Positions 1-12,197 of a stretch of DNA of 64,000 nt are shown one piece after another. The number at the start of each line of letters is the position of its first letter. The first letter of the stretch is position 1. A program made the translations under genes and the position numbers. Under the pieces are notes generated by a model. That model was not told the DNA's origin and searched no databases. It was given only the letters and a program-made list of their open reading frames with translations. This DNA comes from Gonapodya sp. JEL0774 (lineage: Eukaryota > Monoblepharomycota > Monoblepharidomycetes > Monoblepharidales > Gonapodyaceae). Where the stretch lies: assembly GCA_027604505.1 (NCBI GenBank), contig JADIIX010000008.1:196589-260588 (forward strand), in the 5' to 3' direction.

Positions 1-10
1 TACTCATTAG

Positions 11-1076
11 CGCGATTCTTCGGCCCTTGGGATTGGGCATCGCTGGAAACCCACAGACGAAGATCTCATAAAGTGGGGGTGGGAAGAAGACGTGTGGTTT
101 CACGGTTTGTAGAAATGATGTCACTCTAGGACGCTGCAGTGTACCTCAATCATTTGTGTTCCTTGTTGATGGCTCTTTAAGTCGACAAGTTGTCCTCGGC
201 CCACGTTTATCTTCGCATCCCGAAAGATGTTGAGTACACATGGGAGACTATACCCGAGGATCTGTTGATAGATTGCGCTCAGCTGACGAAAGCCAACAGC
301 ATTGAAGGTACTCAGATGAATAAATACTCCGTATGTTGCTCAACTCGACATAACCGTACAAATCTGTTTCGTGTAAATTTGTCCCCTAAGGCTCGAAAAA
401 GAACAACATAACCATCATCTATACGCCTGTGAGTAAAATGGAAGCTCTAATAGAACTCGTGAAAAGTTTCGGCAGTCGGTCACTCGATTGTCGCCGGCGT
501 GGAGCCACTCGAGAATGGGCAGATTGTTGGTGGAGTGTGGTAATATATGTCCGCATTGATACATCGTGCTTCATCCTTTAGTGGTCGAATCTCAAGAAAA
601 CCGGTGCAATGGATACGGGACAAGTAGCTTTTCACAAAGACAATGTACGTTTGACGGGACATTGTGTTGGTTGTTGCAACTCGCTGACGGACCTCTTCAA
701 CATCTCAGTTGGTGAAGCGTATCCACGTAGAAAAGAAGGACAATTTCATTCTTAACCGCCTCAACAAAACCAAAGTTGAACGTCAGCCAGACTTGGAGCG
801 TGAGAAGTTGGACAAACAGAAAGGAGAAAGGGCAGCTCAGCGGAAAGATGAGAAAGCTCGAGTGAGTGATGCAAAGTCTAATAACCGACGAGAATTTTTC
901 GCCGATCGTATGCCTGTTGTTCTGTTCGATAGAAACAAGAAGAGCTAAAACTTCGAGAAGAACGTTCAAAGATGGATGACATCAAAAACTATAGGGACGT
1001 ATTTGGTGACGATAGTACTTTTGCAAAGTCGAACACAAATAGAGCTGGTGTAGATATTGATGAAGATTTTATGTAA
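11..1076 (+). CDS. CCDC25: CCDC25 / NFACT-R-domain homologue, 5' end outside window
   Basis: Spliced conceptual translation follows CCDC25 (DUF814/NFACT-R family) closely: [17 protein letters not shown], then [67 protein letters not shown], and an acidic end DIDEDFM. Introns at 105-181, 308-390, 429-581 and 645-708 restore the frame exactly. A last intron runs from 862 to about 944. The tail is Lys/Glu-rich and probably helical. In animals CCDC25 is an extracellular-DNA sensor; its fungal role is unclear, and NFACT-R domains in general bind RNA or tRNA. The N-terminal exon lies left of the window, and the first visible exon could begin at 11 or at 57. Confidence 0.85.
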
Positions 1077-1181
1077 TGAACGCTGAGTAGATCTCTCTGT
1101 GTTGTTCCGACGAACTGTTTGTCGTCATTGCCCAAAATCAACACCTCCCATCTCAGAAGACGACTGAAAACCTATCTCAAG

Positions 1182-3988
1182 ATGCAGGATGAGGCTATAG
1201 TCCGCCGTCGTGACACTGATCGAGTAAGCGGCCGGTTGGTTCCGACTACACCTTGGATTTGGAACGGTCCCATTCTCAGATCGCTTCGCAAGCAACCCGT
1301 GCCGGAAATCTGCTCACCAGCTTTAGCGTCTTCTTTGATGGACTTCCTCTCTCGAACGAGTCCGTGAAGCCCTTTGAGCGCGCCTATTCAAGGTGCGACA
1401 ATCGCCGGATCGACTTTCCCGCACCTGCTCCGAGTACGTGAACCATCTTTGTTGCCTTGCTTAGCTCACAGGTGATGCAGCCCCAACTTCCCTTGTCCAC
1501 ACCAAGTGCTGGAGAGACACCACCAAAACGCGATCTTGTGAGTGTCGATCTAGCCCTCTCACAGGTGAAGGGACTTCACTGACGCCAGTCGCCACTTACT
1601 TTCGGAATTTAAATGATTTTTAAAGAGCGATGTTTATCTGACTCAAGCTTGCTCCTCCTTCGGTGAAGAACTCCTTGGTCAGCCGCCATCGCCCCAGGTT
1701 AGAAAAAGATTTTCCTCATGGGTTGCTCAGTATTATCTCCTCAAATAACTCTACCTCGCTGTTTGGACATTAGGAGATGGTTCATCCGCTCCCTCCAAAC
1801 ATTCCTCTCAGCTCGACACAAGACAGTGGACTGAATGAATTTCCACGGGATCTTCCGACAGAAATCTCCGGGTCGACACTAGTGAGATCATAAATTCTAT
1901 CATATCTCTTTTGTGCTTAACGCTGATCGCTCATGGGGAAGGAACCACCTTACCAGTTTTCGGGATCCACCTCAAACACACTCGAAAACAGGAGTATTCC
2001 AAGCACCATTTCATATGGAATGCATTCTCTGGTCCCGAGTGTCACCGTTGCCCCGTTTGACGCTTTTGATCAGTTTCCTGTCGGAGACATCAATTTTGAT
2101 TCTCACATGCCACTCAGACTGGCGGCGATCAGCGAATATTCTCCAACAACGTCATTGATTTCGCATGAACTTGGACAAATGAGCCACCTAGCGAGCGGAT
2201 CGCTCACGTCTCCGTCATCGTTTCAAGAATCGGAAGTAACTGCAACACCTAAGCGGTCGTCAACGCGTTTGACCTCCAAGCGACAGACTGGGCGCAGCGC
2301 ATCTGTGCCCACACCTTACAATGTTTTTGTACGAGAGTACAGACCAATAGTGAAGGTAAGATGCTCACTTCTTGCATCGCACTGAGGATGTCTGATCAAA
2401 TAGATATGCAGAGCAAACTCCCACGTGGGTCGAGAAGTGTGATTGCAAGCGAGTTGAGCGCCGCTTGGGCGCATTTGCCTGACGCGGAAAAGGCACGGTA
2501 TCAAGCTGCGTCAGAAGAATACGGACGAGAGAAATCCAAAAGTGATGGTAGCTTGTGAAAATTTAAGGAGAGGAGCAACGGATACATACCCTGAATATTT
2601 TTCGTTCATAATGAGCAATCAAATCTTGAGCAATAAAAACAGAATCGCAGAAAAGACTGGTGGAAGGTGGTCGGGTAAGGCCTAAACCAATGTCACACGC
2701 ATTCTTTTGTCCCAAGGATGACGTGGGTTCCGAGTGTTTCGTAATTCCAAACAACATTGATCGAGTCAATCCATTCCCCGCAAAATGCACCATCGTCCAA
2801 ATTTTTCTCATCCTCCCCCAATTCCTGGTCACAGTTCTGGTTCCCGGCAGCCGGCAGGTGTCAGTGATCCCATCGTAGCGGATCAAGGCAATCCAGGTTC
2901 TGGTACTTACGACACAGGACAGCGAGGTCAGAAGAGCACAGAGGTCCTAGAGAATGTTCATTTCACTAGATCGGATATGACAAGAGTGGGTATTTAAGAC
3001 CTGAGGCTTTGGAAGTATTAATCGAGTGAGTTCCTCCTCCTTTTGATTATCCAGCTTGCAGACATGTTTCGGGATCTTTCAGTTTGCATGAGTCGCATCG
3101 CCTCGGTTTTTGATAATATCAGCTACCGATCCAGCAATTCGTCAAGTTCTGCCCAACAACCCACAAGAGAGGCGAGCAACGGTGTATCCAAGAATCCAGA
3201 AACCACTCCTCAAGCTTGGGTGAATACTACGTGTGATCGGATATATTCGGACGCATGGGGTTATGATGTCACTTTCTTTTTTTGTTGTGTGTACCGGACA
3301 GCCCCAACCGTCTGCGAGGGACGGATCGAACAGAAGAGATTCATCCTACGAAAGAAGTTTTGCTTCATCGTTCAAGTCGGGCATTTCTGGAAGTGGAAGG
3401 TCAACCGACTTATTGGGTAATCACTCCGGTTCGAATGCCTCCGTCGGTCCTCCATTTGTGAGGGGAATTGTCAGATTAGATCAAGCCACACAAACTGATA
3501 TCGTCCATCCATCAAGCTTGCTCATGGTCCTGCGAGCTCGCCGTTGCAGAAGCCGTCTATGTATTCGGGACAGGTGAGTCTATTTTGGGATGGAACGAGC
3601 TTCCACTCGTGTGACGCGAGTTTCTATCGCATAGCGCCTACCAAGCCCTCAAACGATGCTCGCCACGGCACCTGACGCGGCATTGCCTTACCTCGGAGAC
3701 CGAGGGAGGCCCACTTCCAATGCCTTTCCGTGCGAATCCACGCCGGCAATCAGGACATCTTTATCGGAGCCAAGGTCTCTTCGTTCCACCTTGCCTCATG
3801 AAGCAAGCCCTTCTGGTGGCGTGTCAGTTGACCTCCCAACTGACTGAATTGTGCAATCAGGTCCACGTAGTTCTTTTGAGGGCAACATTGGTGGCCGCAC
3901 AGTTTCGGGGCGACTTACTTCAGTTTCCGAGACGAAAAGCATCAACCCACGTCCTGAAAGTGGAGAGTGGGTGGCAGGGGCTGCTTAG
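1182..3988 (+). CDS. HMG-box protein with long disordered flanks
   Basis: The recognisable part is an HMG box split by an intron near 2357-2410. The first half is PTPYNVFVREYRP; the second reads IASELSAAWAHLPDAEKARY followed by QAASEEYGREKSK, with the Trp, Lys and Tyr of helix 2 in place. HMG boxes bend and bind DNA, so a nuclear transcription or chromatin role is likely (inference). Everything around it is Ser/Pro/Thr-rich and predicted disordered. I chose ATG 1182 because its short exon (1182-1223) ends at gtaagc and joins exon 1280-1433. Later exons between 1480 and 3988 are shown only by open, low-complexity segments between splice-like sites. The stop at 3986-3988 is tentative; reading could continue to 4102. 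It converges on the LtrA-type gene. Confidence 0.6.
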
Positions 3989-4157
3989 GTGCTTCACTTC
4001 GTACCTAACATCACGATGGGACAACGAGCGTCCCAGCTTGATCTGAAGAAGAAGGTACTTGGTATGTATAATAAGGCATTTTTGAGCGACGCTACAGATT
4101 AAATGTTCCAGTGCAAAAACATTCCTCAAATGAATTGTTGATATGACATGATCAAGT

Positions 4158-7100
4158 CTAAGCGTGTGCCGTGATATGCCCATTCTTCCCAGCTGCCTTG
4201 ACGGCATTCTTGTTCCACAAAGTGTGCCTAGGTCTACCCAGTTGGACGACTTCACCCTTTGCAAAGTCCTCCGCCAGATACTCTTGATCCACGTTCCTCA
4301 CTCCATATGCCTCCATGAGGGCGAGCGCAAGGATAAAAGCGCCAACTGAAATGATACTCGGTGAGCCGACGTGGATTTCAGAGAGTAAAATAGGTGCAAC
4401 ACCTACCCAATGCCAGGGTGCCCCACACGGACAATGATTTGCCACCGAGTCCCACCAACGTAATTCCGATAGCACACAAGTACTTCGCCCCCACTCTAGT
4501 TGCAAGACTGAATCGATACATCGATGGATCATGTTGCTAAGAGTGGCCGAAGGGCGGGTGATGGCGCACATGGTCACAATCACATCACGGTTCGTTCAAC
4601 TTTCGGCAAACAGCTACTCACATGCTGCAGCATCATGGTGGCCACGCAGCACATCGCGATACCTAGACCGCCACAGTAGCTCCACACAATTCCGCTGGTG
4701 AGGTGAACGGCGGAACTGGAATCACCCGCTCGGGGATATAGAGTGCCTTCCTTGGTGTATCCTGTCGACTCGGTGGCGTACTTTTCAGAGTAGATAAATG
4801 TGTCTGTTGTCTGGATAATGACCGACAAAGACGCCGCTGCAACCTGTTAGGATATTTGGGAATTGATCAGAGTCGCAACGAATACGGTCATTAACAGCGC
4901 CATGCCTACTTACTACAAGCGAGCAAACGAGAGGAAAATGCAAGCTGGAGCGTGAACCGATCTTTCTTAACCACTGTCCGTCCGAAGTTTGCCCGCAGAT
5001 CAATCCTAAACACTTACAATCCCCACAGCAATCCGGTGAAAGCGCTTCTCCGGGTCGCATGTCCTGTGTGTTATTAGCCCGCAAAGAAGAAAGGTTTTGC
5101 CAGTCCAGACAAATCAAAATATTTGCGCCCGTTCTCACGTTTGTGAGCCGCTTGCTCGGAATCAAAGTACACATACTGAAAGCTCAAAAAGGCCAAGAGA
5201 CCAAGCGCAGCTTTGCTGTAAATGGGATCGGTCAGATTCGCGGTTGGAGAGCTCGAGACGATCGCCGACACTTGCGAGGTGGACCACGAGACGATCGTGT
5301 TGGTGAGACGGAACGGGGTGGGTGATCCGGACCCGCACAACTCACGTCCTTCTCCGAGCGCTAAAATGACAAAGAGGCCCATCCGTTCGCTGAAGTGCTC
5401 GATGTTGAGAGCGAAACGGGGGTAAAAGCTCAAACTGGAGGAGTTTGGAATGAATCGATGCATGTTCCTGCCGATGAAGATGAGGATCCACTGCCCGCCA
5501 AAGTCCATACTGGGGGTGGAGTCAAGAGCAAGGGAAAGAATCAAATGAGATAAAAAGCATTCCCAAGGCTGGATTGTACGTTTCACGCATATCCCAGCCT
5601 GTCCATCTCCCGATCCCACACTTCCCTCCCCGTTGCACTTACAAAACGGCCAGCCACCAGATGGCGATTCTCGATGAAGGGGACGAAGAAGCGACCGCAA
5701 GGCCCACGACCCACAGCAAGGTGCTGGAGATGATTTGTGCAATGATCGACGCGAACGCGTATAAAAACTGAGAAGAGGGGCATCAGAAGGTGTGGCTGCC
5801 CAGATACAAAACGTTTCATCACCCGATAACGTACTGTCGGAAACCACGCGAGGAGACTGATGTACGCCAGCAAAAACGTTCCCCTCGAGACCAAGAAACA
5901 CGAGTAGAAGAGCGACATGGTGCCGCCGTAGGACCCGTCTGTGGGGATGGCCTGTTGGGGAGAAGGAATTAAGCGCAATGAAGATGTGGTGAGAGGGTGA
6001 TCGAACGAGGGGGAGGCGGGAAACAAGAAATGTGCACCTGGTCTGCGGCGATGGCCTTGATGATCCGAGGCGGGAGACGACGGGGGGTGAGTTGGCGATT
6101 GGATGTGGGCCAAAACAACGGAATAAGCGCCAAGACATTTGAGCGAAGGCTGTCCACTCACCATGGTGACGGCGATTAACATAATCCAAAACAGCAAACA
6201 TCGTTGTACTGTGTCGTCAGCTCCAAACACGTTGACTTTTTGTAACGAACGGTGGGCGAGGACGGTTCCGTGCGTGAAAGGAGTGTCACATGGGAGGAAC
6301 GGGCAACCCACGACTCACTGAAGTAAACCATGTCGTGCCACACTCGCCAGATGGGGACGAAGATGAAGATGAAGTCTTGTAAACGCAAGTTGTTAATGTA
6401 GACGTGACCGACAGCGGCTGTCGCCACCACAAAGACTGTGCAAGGAAGAAATTCGGAGAAGAAAAGGTGGAATGGATAAGGAACTCCAGGTTCGCACGCG
6501 GTAACTTTGGAGCCATGTTCCCCCCAGGGTACGCCCACTCACCGAGGTCGAAAAACAATTCGCTCCACGAGGTCTTTCGCTCCTCTTCTTCACGCACGAG
6601 AGTTTCGCGGTCGACAAAGTACTGGCGGATGATGGGTTGGAGGATGCGGAACCCTCCTCTGTAGGAGTGGATGAGTTCCATTTTCTGTTCCCCAAACGTG
6701 TTGACTGGTGGTTTTGATGAGATGCAATCGCCGGCGGATTCAGGGGCAGGGAAGAGCAAGGAAACGGGGGACAAGGCGTAAGACCCTTGAAAAATTGGAG
6801 GAAACAAGCACAATAAAACATACTCGAGTGGTGTGGTACCGACTCGTCCCCTGCGGTATGCAAGGTTCCAAGCGTATCCGTCCTAGCTAGCGACAGGAGC
6901 TCCTTTTCGTAGTTGCTTACTTGCATCTCGAGCTCTTCAGCCCTAGCCTCCGCCAACCGTTTCTCCCTGGCCGCTTCCTCTTGCTCCTTTTGGATACTCA
7001 GTAGTTTGGCTTTCAGGGCTTTCACCTGTTGCAGTTTGTAACGGCACAGGAGTGGAGTAACTTCGGTGAGCGTTCGAGAACAGGGACATCGCTTCATACG

Positions 7101-7349
7101 GGAGGAGCAGTAGGGAAATTCCCCTCCAAGCTCGTGCACAATAGCCGTGTAATGGATGTTTCTTCAACACACATGTTTTGGGGAACCCAACATGCAGACT
7201 TCCAAGCCTTCCTCCTGTTCTGCCTCCTTTTGCGCATCGATCAGATGGCTCTCATCCCGGACGACTTTGAGCCTGGGCAGACCCTCGACGTCGAGGATGT
7301 AATGGCTGTCCGTTCTCCTGGCGATTAAGTCGTCTGATGGGATATCCAT
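4158..7349 (-). CDS. LtrA-family (low temperature requirement A) multi-pass membrane protein
   Basis: The gene reads leftward from ATG 7349 (MDIPSDDLIARRTD) to TAG 4158. After a charged N-terminal helix (SIQKEQEEAAREKRLAEARA, near 6950) comes the family signature: YFVDRETLVREEEERKTSW then SELFFDL (about 6560-6640). Next are FVVATAAVGHVYINNL, a WRVWHDMVYF segment, several further hydrophobic segments, and the second hallmark ERMGLFVILALGE near 5370-5400. The C-terminal exon holds VGAFILALALMEAYGV and a short basic tail. LtrA proteins have many membrane spans and their biochemical function is unknown; the name comes from a Listeria cold-growth locus. At least eight short introns are needed. The 5' end is divergent from the CobW-like gene. 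Confidence 0.8.
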
Positions 7350-7895
7350 CGTGGGCGTGGGCTTGGGCGCGGGTTGTCACAGAAAATGGGTTTATAGCAG
7401 CGCAGGGAAATGAGGGAGGGACAGTGAGGTCCACAAGCGCAAGCCCTGCACGCGCACGCAAACATTTCATAATTGAAATGAGGCGAACTCTAAACCCAAA
7501 AAGTGAAGTGGTTCATCCAAATCCAACTCCAAATAGATATCGAACAAAGTTTCTGTTTTGCCTGAGCAGCTATATATTCATGAGGAAGAAATGAGTGGGG
7601 CTTCTGTTATCAAGCCGCCAAACCACCGAGACGTCCAAGGGGAATGATACCTTATTTTATTGCATGAATGAATTGCAACATGAAATACCAAATCCTGTGG
7701 TACTCTGCTGGTGTGTAGTACCCAGGAACTAACACGGCTCGACAGCTCCAACTATGAGCAGGTTGCGATTGAGAAAATGGCACCTTGTAATCCAATCTGC
7801 ATGGTGGCGTTCACTTCCAAGAGAGAATTCAAATGTAAATTTGGGTAAAATGCGAAGCTCACTCCGAGGATGGGACACACTGAAACCCACATCTC
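7350..7895. other. Divergent intergenic region between LtrA-like and CobW-like genes
   Basis: About 545 bp separates the two start codons. It is AT-richer than the genes on either side and has no convincing ORF. It presumably holds both promoters, but I see no motif I can assign. Confidence 0.4.
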
Positions 7896-10533
7896 ATGTC
7901 TACAATCGTTCCAATCACCGTATTCACGGGCTTTCTCGGCGCTGGAAAGACTTCAATCATTCTCGCTGTAACCAAGCGCGTTCCCCCAAACTACAAGATA
8001 GTCGTGCTCAAGGTCGAGTTCCCTGCTCTGTAATCTCTGTCGGTTCCCATTGCTGAACTCCCCATGCTCCCATTCCTCTCTTTTACTCTCTCCCGGTCCA
8101 TCTTGTCCTTTCTGCTCTTCTGGTCTCCAGAATGAATTCGGAGACGTCAAAGGTAGGCCACTCCCGCCCCTGATCCGCAGATGGTGCATGGTACCCATTT
8201 CTGTCTCCTACCTTTCCACTTCTCCCACATTCACCGTTTCATCCTTCCACCTCGTCGTCCCTCCCGTTCTCTCCCAAAGTGGACTCCGAACTTGTCCGGG
8301 AATCCAACCTCCAGGTCACAGAAATGCTCAACGGGTGCATGTGCTGCGTCCTCGTAGGTCAGATGAGGAACGCTCTCGTCGAGATACAGGGTGCGTGTAC
8401 ATTACATTGATTTGCTTGTTGATTGGTTGATTGGCTGGCTGGCGGTGATCGTGGTGTTGGTGCAAGGCTGTTGCTCTTGGTGGTTGGGTTTCGTGCATGC
8501 TTAGTTTGGCTTTTTCGTTGGGTTCTCCCTTCGTGTGACCGAACCTCAACCTTTGGGAGTTCGGAGTTTTGCGAAGGTTGAGAGTATCCGAGTGTCATTG
8601 AAAGTTTGGGAGCCTGAGTCTGAGAGCCCGGGAGCTCACGAGCTCACGAAAATCAGAAGTTTGTGAGTGTGGGTAGCTTGGGTGTTCGAAAGTTTTGAGA
8701 GTCTGAGAGTTCCCGTTTGGGAGTCCACGTCATTCCCGGAGGTCGCTAGTCTCATCTGAACGCTGGCATGCTTCAGATATTTGAAAACTGCTTGTGTGCG
8801 TCTTCTCACCGTGCGCGGGGATACCAATGTGCCTCTTCGACTTGAACGATGACCATCAACCTCACTTGCTGACGTGCTGTTCCCGTCTGCCCCACCCACT
8901 CCAAATCATCCCGCCCAATCCCATCCCGTCCTATATAGAAACCTACCGCCCCGACCGCATCATCGTCGAGACCTCAGGCTCGGCCTTCCCCGCGCCCATC
9001 GCGTGGCAGATCCGCGAGCTGAGGAAAGAAGGGCTGCCGTTCGTGTTGGACGCCATCATTACGGTGGTAGATTGTGTCAATTGTGAGTGTTATAAAGGGG
9101 ATGCGGTTTCTAGGTGGGATAAGTGGCTGGGGTGCGGTGAAAGTGCGGCAATGTCACGAAAGTGGGTGCTACATATGCAAATCTGTGCGTGTGGTGATTT
9201 TACTTGCCCGGGTGTTGTGATTTTGCGTTGTTGAGCCTGGATCCCATAGGGTGCGGGTCCAGTGGACTTCCTCCCTTTTCTACTCATCATTCCTCCCCCC
9301 TCCGCATCCATCACCCCGCCCTTTGCTTTCCCCGGTCCCTCTCTCACCAAGTCATGGGCTACGAAGACACGTCCTACACCGCCAAGATGCAGGCCAAGTA
9401 CTCTGACGTGATCGTACTCAACAAGTGGGAGTTGGTGGGTTGGAAGAGGTTCGGGGTGCGGGCGAGGGGTGCTGCAGACTGATCGCACACAGAGTGTCAA
9501 CCGTCGACCGTCGACCGCCAGGGATGGGGAGAGAGCGCGGTGCAAGTTCTTGGCCTGTGGTCTCCCACCTTGTTGATGCACCGTTTTCGCCGCTCACACA
9601 TGCGCACCAAAACCAAAACACCCCACGCTCGGCTCCCACCATGCGCAGGTCTCCCCCCGCGCCTTCGACCTCGTCCTAGACCGCGTTAACGACCTGAACG
9701 ATCTCACGCCCAAGATCCGCTCCGACAGGGATATGAAGGGTGTGGACCCGGACGTCGTGTTTGGGTTGGACACAAGGTTGTTCGAGGAAGGTGGGGAGGA
9801 GGTGGTTGGCGGAGCCGGTGGGGATGGGGGGATGCATTGGGACGGGGAGGTGGATGTGGTGAGGGTGGGGAGGGAGTGGGTCGGGGCAAGAGGGGGGAGC
9901 GAGGTTGACGGGTTGGGAGGGGAGGGGAACGTAGGGATGCATGTGGTGGAGGTGTGTGAGCACGATCACAATCACAATCACGATCACAGCGAAAGCTGTG
10001 TGAGCGGGGCAGATACAGAAGCAGGGGCAGGTGTGGGGATGGTGGACACGAGTGTTGGCGATCTCCAGGAACTGAGCGAGGACAATGCCCATGGCGGTCT
10101 GGACCCCATTGCTGTGACCGACTTCCTTTCCACGCTGGACAAGGAAGAGGTCTTCCGTGTCAAGGGGTTCGTCGCGCTGAGGGGGCCAGTGGACAAGGAG
10201 GGATTGGAGAAGCGTGCGCCGCAAGGGAGCTTTTTGAGCACGGCACCGTTGTCGTCGGGCGGTAATGGTGCTGTGGACATGTACATACTTAACTGGGCGT
10301 TTGGGAGGTGGACGTGGACGTGGATGAGCGGGTGGGGAACGGGAGGGAGCGGGAACGGCGGATCCAAGGGAAGCGGTGTGGGGCCCGGCGTTGTGGTCCG
10401 GTTGAGCGTTTTTGGTCTGGGGCTGAGGATTTGGACCGAGAAGATCAGGAGAGGGTTTGGATTTGCGAGCGCGGGGAAGGTGAGCAGAGCGGGGTGGAGG
10501 GAGGAGGTTGTGTTGACGGAGGCGAAGCGATGA
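7896..10533 (+). CDS. CobW/ZNG1-like G3E GTPase, probable zinc metallochaperone
   Basis: Six exons join in phase: 7896-8012, 8131-8152, 8280-8390, 8939-9082, 9352-9434 and 9649-10533, giving 453 aa. Visible motifs in order are a P-loop FTGFLGAGKTS (residues 10-20), NEFGDV, the metal-binding GCMCC (CxCC), the ETSG switch, VDCVNF, and the guanine-specificity motif NKWE (NKxD-like). Residues near 9958-10000 are His-rich (EHDHNHNHDHSE), typical of zinc-handling CobW proteins. The C-terminal CobW_C domain follows: FRVKGFVALRG, AFGRW and RLSVFG. The family uses GTP hydrolysis to deliver Zn or Co to client enzymes. The long intron 8391-8938 is unusual for this window. The exact subfamily (ZNG1 or another) cannot be settled by eye. 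Confidence 0.88.
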
Positions 10534-11008
10534 TACCCTTACCCCGGGGAACGGGGGCCGTTAGGGAGTTGAAGGAGAAGCAACGTAGTGGGTGGTGTGA
10601 TACGAACAGATGGACTACATCCGTGCGGGATATTCTATCGGCAGCTGCGCAGTTTCAAGCATATGAGCTGTGTGGAGCGAGAACAGAGCGGAGCTTATCA
10701 GTAGTAAACAAACGTTTATTGATTAGACCAGAATAGAAACTGAAAGATTGTATGTCTAAGTGGATAGCGACCAAACATTTTGAACTCATGGCAATGTCGT
10801 ACTCAAGCTCGTTCTGTCCACACAACTTCATCAACACCTCCAGGACAGCAGAATAAAATTTGTGTCAACAAAGGCGGTTTCCTTCCGACTTTCAAAGTAA
10901 TAAATACGTGACATTGATGAAGTCAGTTCGGCATAGTTCTGTCCAACCCGAAACTGTGCCACACAAATGTGGGTGGTGTGAACCGCACCATCATAATATC
11001 TAAAACCC

Positions 11009-11180
11009 TGAAGTCTGGTTTCCTTAAGTCTGACCCCAACCCACTGAAGTCTGACCTATGAAGTACATTGAACTCTGAACTATGTACTGAAGTCTGACCC
11101 AAATACATTGAAGTCCAACCCAGCACCCTGAAGACTGACCTACGTACAGTGAACTCTGACCCGACACACTGAACCCTAGG
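11009..11180. repeat. Degenerate tandem repeat, about 20-bp unit TGAAGTCTGACC...
   Basis: Eight or nine imperfect copies of a unit starting tgaagtctgacc, with variants tgaactctgac, tgaagtccaacc and tgaagactgacc, follow each other at about 20-bp spacing. The array stops within 10 bp of the left end of the dispersed repeat that begins at 11188. No coding potential is apparent. Confidence 0.8.
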
Positions 11181-11187
11181 CAACCGC

Positions 11188-11451
11188 GCTTTCGATCGGG
11201 GGGACCCCGGAAAGCGAGTGTCTCCATGCGGTGCAAAGTTGGGCCTTCTGTTGTACAAGAAGGTTGCCTTTGTCGTGGCGCAGCAAAAGCTGCGGGCTCC
11301 CTGTCCGGAATTCCACCTGCGTGTGTTTTAACCACGACTTGGGTGCGTCTGCTGGGGCTGCTCAGGAGAACTGCGCCATCGGACCATCCGCGAGCTTTGC
11401 CTCCGTGTCAGTCTCCGTGGCTGGTCGCGGAGCGGGTGGAAGCGCAGCGGT
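11188..11451 (+). repeat. Dispersed repeat, arm 1 (inverted relative to 16144-16355)
   Basis: From gctttcgatcgggg to gcgcagcggt this matches the reverse complement of 16144-16355 at an estimated 95 percent (by eye), apart from about 51 extra bases after gcggtgcaaag. The extra block is bounded by gcaaag on the left and gcaaaag on the right, which could be a target-site duplication. The two arms lie about 4.7 kb apart and enclose the RabGAP gene. No transposase or reverse transcriptase is visible, so this may be a short non-autonomous element or the remnant of a larger one. Confidence 0.8.
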
Positions 11452-12197
11452 GGTTTCTTTTATTAAGCAGGTTGACGTGTATGATAAAGAGAAAATTCCA
11501 AATAATATGCTCAAAAGGAACTTCTTTAACGGGAGTAACTCTCTATATAATTCTCAGAAGCATGGCTCTGTTGATCTATATCTTCCACAAATACAGTAGA
11601 AGAACCTGATAGTGGGGGTCTTGGGAAGGGTGCTTCACCTACGAGAGAGGTTTCAGTTCGCCCTTGCAGCGAACGGGGATATAACTAGAAGATCTTCAAC
11701 TCAGCTCTTGAGCTCGCCTTTTACTAGTGTGCGACCGAAATGGTGCTGCGCTCTCTGTCCTTTGAACAGCGTTCACTCCGCCTCTCCGAGTTTTGAGCCC
11801 ATCCCTGAATTTCACCTGACTGCTATATTCGTGGGGCAGCAAAAATAAGGGGTAGGCTGTGACAGTAGTTCAGCCGGTTGGTTGGGTTTCGGGAGCGGTT
11901 CCCACAATGGGGCTTCGCAAGCGAACAGCCGAACATCCCGTGTGTGTTCGTTCCCTGTGCATAAACTTACTGTACATAGCAGCAGACGACGACGAAGACG
12001 AAACAACACAACAACCGAGCGAACGCGTATTAGAAGTTGAAGCGGGAATTGATATAGGGCACAAGGAAGGAATCGAATCGGGAATCGAGTCGGTGATCGT
12101 GCTAGAGTCCACGTCATTGTGCCATACTTCGCCGTCTACCGTTCCCGTGCAGCCGTCGCCCATTCGCTCGCACCACACGCGCTCTCACTCTTCCGCG

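Larger units (their letters stand above)
10534..12197. other. 1.66-kb gene-free region between CobW-like and RabGAP genes
   Basis: It contains the 20-bp tandem repeat (11009-11180) and one arm of the dispersed inverted repeat (11188-11451), listed separately. The rest has only short overlapping ORFs without family resemblance. Upstream in-frame ATGs from 11859 could extend the RabGAP protein into its right end. Confidence 0.5.

Noticed and set aside
3425-3450. ggttcgaatgcc resembling a tRNA B box
   Set aside because: The flanking bases do not form a T-arm or acceptor stem, and the site lies in a coding exon of the HMG-box gene.
5074-6201. Long minus-strand ORF of 375 codons
   Set aside because: It reads through several introns of the LtrA-family gene; only parts of it (for example the ERMGLFVILALGE exon) are real.
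11009-11180. CRISPR-like array
   Set aside because: The units are directly tandem and degenerate, with no unique spacers, and the genome is eukaryotic.
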